From assembly GCA_046594225.1 (NCBI GenBank), contig JBKJPW010000008.1:1-64000 (forward strand): a DNA stretch of 64,000 nt, written 5' to 3'. This document shows positions 53,899 through 61,640 of the stretch, piece after piece. Position numbers and translations under genes: made by a program. The notes under the pieces are model-generated. The model saw only the letters and a program-made list of their open reading frames with translations. It had not been told where the DNA came from and did no database searches. Source of the stretch: UBA4416 sp046594225 (lineage in GTDB: Bacteria > Bacteroidota > Bacteroidia > B-17B0 > Aurantibacillaceae). Each line of letters begins with the position of its first letter. Within the stretch, counting starts at the first letter, position 1.

Positions 53899-55395
53899 TA
53901 TGGAGTCTAATACTTCTTTATTTTTTTCTTCTAATTGTAAAAAGGCGGCATAAACCAATACTTTTTGTTTCTCAATAATAACCTTTTGTCTTTGTGTAAT
54001 TTTAAAACGATTAAATACAAAGCCTAAAAAAATAATTACCAAAGTTAAGCCGCCATATAGTGCTATGCGTTGCGTCTTCTCTTGCTTTAATTGAGCTTGC
54101 TGTGCTGTTAGCAAGGCATTTTTAACCTTTTGTTCTTCGGTATGTTTTACGCTATCGGCAGCAGCTTTTTTCTCGAACTCGTATTGAAATTGTTTTTTTA
54201 TGCTTGCTTTTTTAGTGACTGAATTATTAATACTGTCTCGCATTTGAATTTCTAATTCATACATCTCTAAAGACTCCTTAAACTTATTTTGTTTTTTATA
54301 TATCATTTTTAAAGCGGATGCAGCGCTTTTAATAATATGAGGAAAACCTAACTCTTTCGCAATTTTTAAACTTCTATTAGTAAGAGCTAGTGCTTCAAAT
54401 AGCTTACCCTGATTTTGTATAATGCTTCCGATATTAATAAGAGAGGATGCTATCCCTGATTTGTCTTTAATATCTTCCTGAATTTTTAAACTCTTTTGAT
54501 AATACTCTAATGATTTTTTAATTAATTGTTGCCACTGAGTTGTATTACCAAGTTTTTTTTCAGCAGCAGCTAAATTTGAATAAACTCCCCCTATATTATT
54601 TAAAGAGTTCGCTACTCCATGCCTATCATGTATTTCATCTCTAATCTTTAAACTCTTAAAATAGTATTCCAGTGCTTTTTCTTGAGCAGCTTTATAACAT
54701 ACTTCTTTTGAATCATGACAATTAGGATCGCCATGATTATCATAAATAAATCCAATATTATTTAATGAAGAACCAATGCCGTGTTTGTCGTTCATTTCTT
54801 CCCACAATTTTAAACTTCTATGATAATATTCTAAGCCTTTTTGAGCATCGCCTTGGTTTTTATGAATAATACCTATGTTATTTAAAGCGTTGGCAATTCC
54901 TTTTTTATCTTTTATCTCTTCTCTTATTTTTAGGCTTTTGTGATAATATTCCAAGCCTCTAGTAATATCACCTTGATCTTTATAAATACTACCAATATTA
55001 TTTAATGAGTAAGCAATCCCTTTTTTATTTTTAATTTCTTCTTCAATCTCTAAACTCTTTAAATAAAATTCTAAAGCTTTAGAAATATCTCCCTGATTTT
55101 GTGCTAAGTAGCCAATATTATTTAAGGCACCAGCTAAGTGTTTTAAATAAAATAACTTCCTAGCACTGTCTTTGGCCGATTTATAAGAACCACTTTTAGC
55201 TAATCTAAGTAGTTGGTCGTTATACTTAGGCCAAACTCTATCGTCGCTTTCAGAATCAATTAATTCGCTTAAAATATTACATCGTGTAGTATCATGTTTC
55301 GCATTTTTTAAAGCTATTTTTAAAGAATCAATAGTGCTATCTTGAGCTGAAAGCAAAAAAGGGAAAAGGAGTATGAAGAATATTAAAAGCTTCAT
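53821..55395 (-). CDS. Array member 2: TPR-membrane-coil protein with two inserted loops
   Basis: 524 residues. Signal peptide MKLLIFFILLFPFLLSAQ. The TPRs are the most regular of the array (RGLEYYHKSLKIREEIKDKK, then GLEYYHRSLKLWEEMNDKHG). Two loops interrupt TPR helices: one of about 16 residues with a Cys pair (GDPNCHDSKEVCYKAAQE, near 240-255) and one with EKKLGNTTQWQQLIKKS (near 290). The usual constant block ends IERKLNELN. It overlaps the upstream member by four bases (ATGA) and the downstream one by one base. Confidence 0.82.
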   Translation of the reverse strand: MKLLIFFILLFPFLLSAQDSTIDSLKIALKNAKHDTTRCNILSELIDSESDDRVWPKYNDQLLRLAKSGSYKSAKDSARKLFYLKHLAGALNNIGYLAQNQGDISKALEFYLKSLEIEEEIKNKKGIAYSLNNIGSIYKDQGDITRGLEYYHKSLKIREEIKDKKGIANALNNIGIIHKNQGDAQKGLEYYHRSLKLWEEMNDKHGIGSSLNNIGFIYDNHGDPNCHDSKEVCYKAAQEKALEYYFKSLKIRDEIHDRHGVANSLNNIGGVYSNLAAAEKKLGNTTQWQQLIKKSLEYYQKSLKIQEDIKDKSGIASSLINIGSIIQNQGKLFEALALTNRSLKIAKELGFPHIIKSAASALKMIYKKQNKFKESLEMYELEIQMRDSINNSVTKKASIKKQFQYEFEKKAAADSVKHTEEQKVKNALLTAQQAQLKQEKTQRIALYGGLTLVIIFLGFVFNRFKITQRQKVIIEKQKVLVYAAFLQLEEKNKEVLDSIHYAKRIQTALLTSEKYIERKLNELN

Positions 55396-56999
55396 GAATT
55401 CAATTCGTTTAGTTTACGTTCAATGTATTTTTCGGAAGTTAATAAAGCGGTTTGTATTCGTTTAGCATAGTGTATAGAATCCATCACCTCTTTATTTTTT
55501 TCTTCCAAATGAGCAAAGGCTTCATCTACTAATATTTTTTGTTTTTCAATAATTACTTTTTGTTTTTGAGTAATCTTAAAACGATTAAATACAAAACCTA
55601 AAAAAATAATTACCAAAACTAAGCCGCCGTATAATGCTATACGTTGCGTTTTCTCTTGCTTTAATTGAGCTTGCTGAGCAGTTAATAAGGCATTTTTCAC
55701 TTTTTGTTCTTCTCCATTTTTAACACTGTCGGCTGCTGCTTTCTTTTCATAGTGGTATTGAAATTGTTTTTTTATGGAGGCTTTTTTGGTTTCAGTATTA
55801 TTAATGCTGTCATGCATGTTATTATAAACTTCATACATTTCAAATGCGAGTTGATATTTACTTTGTTTTTCGTAAATGCTTTTTAACGTGAAAGCAGTTT
55901 TTGCGATGAGATCAGGATATGTTAAATCATTTGCGATATGATAGCTTTGTTTTGCAATTTCCAAAGCCTCATCAATCCTTTTCATAACAACCAACACATT
56001 TGCTATACCATTCATACATATAGTAATTCCTCTTTTGTCATTTGCTTTTTTCATTAAGACCAACGACTGATTTAAATAACCCAGACTTTTTTCAAATTCG
56101 CCTTTCTTCTTATAAATAGCACCGATATTTCCTAAGGAGCTTGCAATACCTCTTACGTCCTTAATGCTTTCCCTTATTTTTAGGGCTTGCAAATTAAATA
56201 ACAACGATTTATCGTTGTCGCCGTTAATGCTGTAAACTAATCCAATATTATTTAAACTCAAGCCCTTTCCTTTTTTATCATTAATTTTTTCCTGGATGGC
56301 TAATGCTTTTCTGAAGTTATCTAAAGCTTTTGGCACATCGCCCTGATTTCTGTAAACCATTCCTATATTTGTTAATACAACTGCAATACTAATACTATCG
56401 TTACAGAGTTCATTACTTTTTAGTGATTTGTAATAATACTCTAGCGCCTTGGCTATAAAGCCTTGGTTGTCATATATTCCTGCAATGTTATTTAAAAAAC
56501 TCCCAATAGCCTTTTGATCATTTACTTCTTCAGATAATTTTACAGCCTTTTCGTAATATTCAAGTGCTTTATCAAATTCACCTGCCCTGCTGTAAATAGC
56601 TCCCATATTATTTAGTGTAGGAGCCATATCTTTTTTATCGTTTAATGCCTCATATATTTTTAAAGCGCGTAGGTTTTTATTTAAAGCCTCCTTTGGATTA
56701 CCATACTGATCATCCAAAAAAGCAATATTATATAGGGCATCAGCTAAAAATCTTAAAAACAATTTATTAGAATTTAAAGCCGAGTGAGCGATATTGTTTT
56801 CAGCTATTTTTTTAAGTTCAATATTATAAGCCAGCCATGGTTCATTTTCTTCTTCTAAATCAATGAGTTGTTCTAAAATATTGCAACGAGTGGTATCATG
56901 CCTTGCATTTTTAAAAGCTAATTTTAGAGAGTCAACCGTGATATCTTTCGCCGAAAGCAAAAAAGGAAAAAGAAGTAGTATTAGCAAAAACCTATTCAT
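55392..56999 (-). CDS. Array member 1 (first transcribed): TPR-membrane-coil protein without output domain
   Basis: 535 residues. Signal peptide MNRFLLILLLFPFLLSAKD. About eight TPR units (EALNKNLRALKIYEALNDKK, KALEYYEKAVKLSEEVNDQK and so on), then the constant block with HYEKKAAADSVKNGEEQ and the membrane helix, ending ERKLNELNS. The extra Ser comes from the ATGA overlap used here instead of TAATG. The box TAAGTTTG at 57004-57011 (leftward) would start transcription at the ATG itself; alternatively the array continues from lhgO, 54 bases upstream. Confidence 0.82.
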   Translation of the reverse strand: MNRFLLILLLFPFLLSAKDITVDSLKLAFKNARHDTTRCNILEQLIDLEEENEPWLAYNIELKKIAENNIAHSALNSNKLFLRFLADALYNIAFLDDQYGNPKEALNKNLRALKIYEALNDKKDMAPTLNNMGAIYSRAGEFDKALEYYEKAVKLSEEVNDQKAIGSFLNNIAGIYDNQGFIAKALEYYYKSLKSNELCNDSISIAVVLTNIGMVYRNQGDVPKALDNFRKALAIQEKINDKKGKGLSLNNIGLVYSINGDNDKSLLFNLQALKIRESIKDVRGIASSLGNIGAIYKKKGEFEKSLGYLNQSLVLMKKANDKRGITICMNGIANVLVVMKRIDEALEIAKQSYHIANDLTYPDLIAKTAFTLKSIYEKQSKYQLAFEMYEVYNNMHDSINNTETKKASIKKQFQYHYEKKAAADSVKNGEEQKVKNALLTAQQAQLKQEKTQRIALYGGLVLVIIFLGFVFNRFKITQKQKVIIEKQKILVDEAFAHLEEKNKEVMDSIHYAKRIQTALLTSEKYIERKLNELNS

Positions 57000-57053
57000 T
57001 AACCAAACTTAATAAAAAAGCATGATTAATGAAAGTTACGATTAGTTATAATA

Positions 57054-58280
57054 TTACCCCAACTTAAAATAAGCTTTAGCTTGTTCGGCAATTTCGTTAC
57101 CATATGCTAAAGAGGCTGTTGCTGCTGGAGAAGGAGAATTAATAACATGCATAGAGTTACCTGAAAATTCAATTTTAAAATCATCTAACATATTACCTTC
57201 GCCACTTAATGCCATGGCTCTAATACCACAACGCTCAGCAGGAACAATATCATCCATTTGTAAATCAGGTATCAACTTACGTAAACGATTTAAGAAATAA
57301 GCTTTACTAAATGCACCACGGTATTCATCCAAACCAAAACGCCAATGTTTTTTAAAAAATTTCCAGGTGCCTATAAACCCAAAAGCGGCTAATGTATCTC
57401 TTAAACTAAACGCTGTTTTACTATATCCTTCTCTATCAAATACGAATACAGCATTTGGTCCACACTCTACACCACCTCTGATCATTCTAGTAAAATGAAC
57501 TCCTAAAAATGGAAACTCAGGATTTGGAACCGGATAAATTAAATTTTTCACCTTGCTTCTACCCTTCTCTGTTAAATCGTAATAATCTCCTCTAAAGCCT
57601 ACAATAGCTGAATCTGTTTTTACATGATCTTTTTTGGTAACTCTATCAGCTTGTAAACCTGCACACGAAATAATATAGGTAGCATTAAAAGTGCCTTTTT
57701 CAGTTATCACATCTGTTGTATGGTCACTCTTTTTAATAAAGTCTGTTACTTTATGACTCGTTAATACTTTGCATCCGTTATTTTTAGCATGAATTAATTC
57801 AACATATTTTTTAGCTACATCTGCATAATCTATTATACCAGTGCATGGCACCCAAATACCTGCAATGCCTTTGCAATGCGGCTCAATTTCGCTAATGCGC
57901 TTGGCATCAATCATCTCTATGCCTTCAACGTCGTTTGCCACACCATTATTAAAAACTTTGGTCATGTGAGCTAATTCGCTTTCCTCGGTAGCTACTATAA
58001 TTTTTCCGCAAATATCATGAGGGATATTGTGTTCTTTTACAAAACTTAATAATTCTCTTCTACCTTCCACACATTTAATGGCTTTGTACGAACCTGGTTT
58101 ATAGTAAATACCTGAATGTATAACGCCCGAGTTATGACCCGTTTGATGAGCCGCAACTTCCTTTTCTTTCTCAAGAACTAAAATTGTTTTTGTTGGATTT
58201 TGAGATTGTAGTTTATAAGCAGTGGCTAAACCAACTATGCCTCCTCCAACAATAATGATATCGTAATGTGTAGTGCTCAT
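57054..58280 (-). CDS. lhgO: L-2-hydroxyglutarate oxidase / dehydrogenase (LhgO)
   Basis: 408 residues, typical length. An FAD-dependent enzyme that oxidises L-2-hydroxyglutarate to 2-oxoglutarate and passes electrons to the quinone pool. The N-terminal DIIIVGGGIVGLATAYKL is the dinucleotide-binding fold; AHQTGHNSGVIHSGIYYKPGS is the family-specific segment that binds FAD, and GIRAMALSGEGNMLDDF with SPSPAATASLAYG closes the active site. It is divergently transcribed from the fumarylacetoacetase-family gene, with an inverted repeat between them. It may be in the same transcript as the TPR array that follows it by 54 bases. Confidence 0.92.
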   Translation of the reverse strand: MSTTHYDIIIVGGGIVGLATAYKLQSQNPTKTILVLEKEKEVAAHQTGHNSGVIHSGIYYKPGSYKAIKCVEGRRELLSFVKEHNIPHDICGKIIVATEESELAHMTKVFNNGVANDVEGIEMIDAKRISEIEPHCKGIAGIWVPCTGIIDYADVAKKYVELIHAKNNGCKVLTSHKVTDFIKKSDHTTDVITEKGTFNATYIISCAGLQADRVTKKDHVKTDSAIVGFRGDYYDLTEKGRSKVKNLIYPVPNPEFPFLGVHFTRMIRGGVECGPNAVFVFDREGYSKTAFSLRDTLAAFGFIGTWKFFKKHWRFGLDEYRGAFSKAYFLNRLRKLIPDLQMDDIVPAERCGIRAMALSGEGNMLDDFKIEFSGNSMHVINSPSPAATASLAYGNEIAEQAKAYFKLG

Positions 58281-58302
58281 TTGTGAGTGGTCGTAAATTT
58301 GT

Positions 58303-58310
58303 CAAAAATA
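58303..58310 (-). promoter_or_regulatory. Candidate -7 box TATTTTTG for lhgO
   Basis: Plus-strand CAAAAATA gives an exact TAnnTTTG leftward, 22 bases before the lhgO start codon. Confidence 0.45.
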
Positions 58311-58318
58311 AGAATTTT

Positions 58319-58399
58319 AAAGTTGAAAGTTATGAAAGTTGTAAAGTTTACTAGTTGTAAAAAAACATTAACTTTCTAAACTTTAAACTTTCTAAACTT
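58319..58399. repeat. Word-repeat inverted repeat between lhgO and its divergent neighbour
   Basis: The left arm (58319-58351) has AAAGTT four times; the right arm (58370-58399) has the reverse word AACTTT/AAACTTT three to four times. The arms pair over about 28 bases with gaps. Because the flanking genes point away from each other it cannot be a shared terminator and overlaps the promoter area. Confidence 0.6.
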
Positions 58400-58405
58400 A
58401 AGTAT

Positions 58406-59017
58406 ATGAAAATAATCTGTATAGGGCGAAATTACGCCGAACACGCCAAAGAATTGAAAAATGAAATTCCTACAGAGCCTGTCTTTTTTATGAAGCCAGA
58501 CACTGCATTATTAAAAGATAGCGAGCCTTTCTATTACCCTGATTTTACCAAAGATTTGCACCATGAAATTGAAATTGTGCTTAAAATAAATAAGGTTGGG
58601 AAACATATCGAAGAGCAATTTGCACATAAATATTATGATGAAATAGGATTAGGTATTGACTTTACTGCCAGAGACTTACAAGCTAAAGCAAAAGAAAAAG
58701 GCTTGCCTTGGGAAAAAGCAAAAGCCTTTGATGCTTCTGCACCTATTGGAAAATTTGTTGCGAAATCATCTTTAGGAGATTTGTCGGATATCGGTTTTGA
58801 ATTAAAGATTAATGGACAAGCTCGTCAGCTTGGTAATACTAAAGATTTACTTTTTAGTTTTGATAAAATCATTGCTTACGTTTCTAAATTTGTTACTTTA
58901 AAAGTGGGAGATTTAATTTATACAGGAACACCAGAAGGTGTTGGCGCAGTTAAAATAGGAGATAAATTGCAAGGTTATATTAAAGGCGATTTATTTTTGG
59001 AATTTGAGGTGAAGTAG
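58406..59017 (+). CDS. Fumarylacetoacetate hydrolase-family protein (acylpyruvase type)
   Basis: 203 residues, the short FAHD1/YcgM-like form. The start CIGRNYAEHAKEL and EPVFFMKPDTAL are family signatures, LHHEIEIVLKI supplies the metal-binding Glu pair, and GIDFTARDLQ, EKAKAFDASAPIG and YTGTPEGVGAVK complete the active site. Members hydrolyse acylpyruvates or decarboxylate oxaloacetate using Mg(II). Exact substrate not determined. Next to lhgO, which also acts on a small dicarboxylate, so a metabolite-repair role for both is plausible. Confidence 0.88.
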   Translation: MKIICIGRNYAEHAKELKNEIPTEPVFFMKPDTALLKDSEPFYYPDFTKDLHHEIEIVLKINKVGKHIEEQFAHKYYDEIGLGIDFTARDLQAKAKEKGLPWEKAKAFDASAPIGKFVAKSSLGDLSDIGFELKINGQARQLGNTKDLLFSFDKIIAYVSKFVTLKVGDLIYTGTPEGVGAVKIGDKLQGYIKGDLFLEFEVK

Positions 59018-59035
59018 TTTATTGACTAGTGAACA

Positions 59036-59087
59036 CTTCGAGAACCTCAGTGTCCGACATTACGAACGGTGGCTGAGGCTCTCGAAG
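59036..59087. repeat. REP-like palindromic element
   Basis: CTTCGAGAACCTCAG (59036-59050) and CTGAGGCTCTCGAAG (59073-59087) match at 14 of 15 positions as reverse complements, around a 22-base loop. The element is clearly more G/C-rich than its surroundings and lies between convergent genes, like known dispersed palindromes of Bacteroidota. Confidence 0.7.
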
Positions 59088-59112
59088 CTACCGACAGTTT
59101 TCCTTCTATAAA

Positions 59113-59144
59113 CAACAAACCCACTATTAAAGTGGGTCTCATTG
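59113..59144. terminator. Probable bidirectional terminator
   Basis: ACCCACT / AGTGGGT (59119-59125 with 59131-59137), loop of five bases, flanked by AACAA and TTGTT. It lies between the convergent fumarylacetoacetase-family and YHYH genes. The T-rich tails are weak. Confidence 0.45.
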
Positions 59145-59168
59145 TTATTAAACTAAAAAACAAAATTA

Positions 59169-60527
59169 CTACTTCTCAATTACAATTTTTTTATTCATCA
59201 CCTTGTCACCCACTATCATTCTTACAAAGTAAACACCACTGTATAAAGTTTTAGTGTCAAAATACACGATGGTACTCCCTTGGTATAAGGTTTTTTTCTC
59301 AACTACTTTACCAGTTATATCATACAATGTGATATCATAATTCTCTTTCACTAAATCTTTAATTTGTATGGCAATTAAATCAGTAGCAGGGTTTGGAAAT
59401 ATATTTACTTTGGATTCATCAATAGTATTATCAGAAATACCGGTTGTTGCAGGAGGCGTGTAAGTTGTTACTGCTTCCGAAATAGATGTTACCTTAGCTG
59501 CTACTTTTGTTCCATAATAAGTTGGCCCAACTAAATAGGGATAAGCAGAATTCCAATTTGCATCTACAGTTGCAAAGTAACAGTAAATACCAGCTGGATA
59601 TTCGGGTGTTACACAAAAGCGTCCGTTATGGATATCTAAATAATCAGAAGTTGTTGGCGTATTAAATTGGTAATCTTCTTTAAAGGTTCCTAAAGGATAA
59701 GTTGTACTTACATTTGGTCCAGCAGTTACAGAAGCTCCAGTGTATAAAGTATTTCTAACTGTAATATTTCTTAAACCAAAGCTTGATTTTATTCTCACAA
59801 TCCCACCAGTTCCATTGCTATTTTTATAACCATAAGCTCCGTAAACAGGAAAACCATCATAAGCAAAGCCAATTAATGGGGAGTGAACTGTACTATCAAT
59901 CGCATATAAACCATCAGCATCATATAAACTACAAATTGTTGAAATCACATTTAAATCCAAATCAAATGCGCTTGGGTTTTGATGATGATGGTAATTTCCC
60001 ATAGCAGGATGTCCTTTTGAACAATCAAATCCAGCTTTTTCTGCAGGTATGGCATCTCTATTCCAAATCCCATCTCCCATTCCACCAATTGGACCGCCAG
60101 CATAGGCACCTGTTGAATTTTTCCAAGAAACGCCATCACGATAATCAAACATAGCTGCTCCATTAATAAATACACCAATGTTTCCACCAGTTGTACTAAC
60201 AGCAGTAGCCGTATTTTGAACAGGTGTTAAAGGAAACTTAAAAATAGCATTTTGATTACTTGCTTGGCTTGGATTGCCATCTAAATATGGCCCTACAACA
60301 TACGAAGGAATGCCTTGCGTTGTAGCATACACAAAATTTGTTGAATACTGAACAGTTTGTACATTAGCAGTTAAGGAAGCATCATTTATAGGAGTTGAAT
60401 TCCCTGACACATAGTGACGACCTTTCACAGTTGTGTTTTGTAACCAACTTGTAATAGCAGGATTGGTTTGAGCAAAAGCTAATATACTTCCTGTTATAAA
60501 TGCAGATGTGGTAATTAATTTTCTCAT
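59169..60527 (-). CDS. Secreted YHYH-domain protein with T9SS sorting domain
   Basis: 452 residues. Signal peptide MRKLITTSAFITGSILAFAQ. The YHYH core is GHPAMGNYHHHQNP near residue 180, preceded by DYRDGVSWKNSTGAYAGG and followed by GFAYDGFPVYGAYGYKN; its His cluster suggests metal binding. A sorting domain ends it (VNIFPNPATDLIAIQI ... GVYFVRMIV). YHYH proteins lack a proven activity. It is 102 bases downstream of the MbnH-like peroxidase gene in the same direction and may be co-transcribed with that metal-linked pair. Confidence 0.85.
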   Translation of the reverse strand: MRKLITTSAFITGSILAFAQTNPAITSWLQNTTVKGRHYVSGNSTPINDASLTANVQTVQYSTNFVYATTQGIPSYVVGPYLDGNPSQASNQNAIFKFPLTPVQNTATAVSTTGGNIGVFINGAAMFDYRDGVSWKNSTGAYAGGPIGGMGDGIWNRDAIPAEKAGFDCSKGHPAMGNYHHHQNPSAFDLDLNVISTICSLYDADGLYAIDSTVHSPLIGFAYDGFPVYGAYGYKNSNGTGGIVRIKSSFGLRNITVRNTLYTGASVTAGPNVSTTYPLGTFKEDYQFNTPTTSDYLDIHNGRFCVTPEYPAGIYCYFATVDANWNSAYPYLVGPTYYGTKVAAKVTSISEAVTTYTPPATTGISDNTIDESKVNIFPNPATDLIAIQIKDLVKENYDITLYDITGKVVEKKTLYQGSTIVYFDTKTLYSGVYFVRMIVGDKVMNKKIVIEK

Positions 60528-60629
60528 AGTATTTTATTTAGGGTTATTTTCTAAGTTTAAAGTAAAAGTATTAATTGTGAATTGAGTTAAAAAACAAAGG
60601 AGGTGAATCTTAATTATCTTGCGATATAA

Positions 60630-61640
60630 TTACTTTTTAGGAAAACCATGTTTAGTATTAAATAAAAACGATTTATCAGTAAGCGTTAATAAAAATGCGG
60701 TTAAATCAACCTTTTCGTTAGAACTTAACACCATTGGTTTTTGTAGATGAAATGATAATGTCTGACTTTGTATAACTTCATTTGTATAATGTTTTAACAC
60801 AGCGGCAATGGTTTTAAATCGACCATCGTGCATATAAGGAAACGAAAATTCAATGTTACGTAATGTTGGTACTTTAAATTTTAAAGAATCATTTTTGTTT
60901 TTAGTTACTTTCATTCTTCCATAATCGTTTAAAGTGTTATCAACAGCTAATCCATTGTTTTCGAATTGAAGATTAGTAAATAGTGGTTCAGCATGACATG
61001 AGGAACAATTTTTTTGAAACAGAGCGTACCCATTTTTTTCTTGTGATGTAAATTGTGCTTGCTTTCGCATCACACTATCGTATTTTGAGTTTGAACTTAC
61101 TAAGGTCAGCATAAATTGCGAAATAGCTTTTAGCGTATGTTCCCCCGTAATGTTACTATCTCCATAGGCTTTATAAAATAATGTTCGATAGTTTTTTGAT
61201 TGTTGTAATTTTAAAACAACCGACTCTATTTTTTCTCCCATTTCATCTGGGTGACTTATAGGAGCTAGTGCTTGCATATCTAAATGATTAATAGCGCCAT
61301 CCCACATAAAAGATTGATGCCAAGCTAAATTCATTAATGCGGGTGAATTACGTGTTCCTATTCTATCGTCAATGCCATGGCTCAAATCATGGTCCACATG
61401 AGTAAAAGCTGTAAAGGGCGAGTGACAACTCGCGCAGGAAATTTGATTATTTTTCGATAGTAATGGATCGTAAAATAAACTTCTTCCCAACTCTACTTTT
61501 TGTAACGTTAATGGATTTTTACTAAAGTCATATACAGGCTTAGGCCAATTAAGTGGCGTTTTAAAAAGTGGTTCTTTAGTAATTTGAAAAGCACAAAGTA
61601 CTAAACACAATACGATGCCAATACTCCAAATCTTTTTCAC
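60630..61640 (-). CDS. Di-haem cytochrome c peroxidase family protein (MauG/MbnH-like)
   Basis: 336 residues with an N-terminal signal or anchor helix. Two haem-binding motifs are visible, CASCH near residue 69 and CSSCH near 214, with the features ELGRSLFYDPLLSKNNQISC, NSPALMNLAWHQSFMWDG and FPYMHDGRF common to bacterial cytochrome c peroxidases and the MauG branch. It starts within the stop of the MbnP-like gene (ATGA overlap). That pairing is the reason to favour an MbnH-type role, oxidative modification of its partner, over plain peroxide removal. The distinction rests on context, not on unique residues. Confidence 0.88.
   Translation of the reverse strand: MKKIWSIGIVLCLVLCAFQITKEPLFKTPLNWPKPVYDFSKNPLTLQKVELGRSLFYDPLLSKNNQISCASCHSPFTAFTHVDHDLSHGIDDRIGTRNSPALMNLAWHQSFMWDGAINHLDMQALAPISHPDEMGEKIESVVLKLQQSKNYRTLFYKAYGDSNITGEHTLKAISQFMLTLVSSNSKYDSVMRKQAQFTSQEKNGYALFQKNCSSCHAEPLFTNLQFENNGLAVDNTLNDYGRMKVTKNKNDSLKFKVPTLRNIEFSFPYMHDGRFKTIAAVLKHYTNEVIQSQTLSFHLQKPMVLSSNEKVDLTAFLLTLTDKSFLFNTKHGFPKK

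Noticed and set aside
47990..56999. TPR-derived 120-bp periodicity as a non-coding repeat array
   Set aside because: The period is explained by 40-residue TPR units in open frames.
60596..60605. Perfect Shine-Dalgarno-like AAAGGAGGTG on the plus strand
   Set aside because: It is followed only by a TTG-started frame of about 41 codons antisense to the peroxidase gene, and Bacteroidota make little use of such sites.
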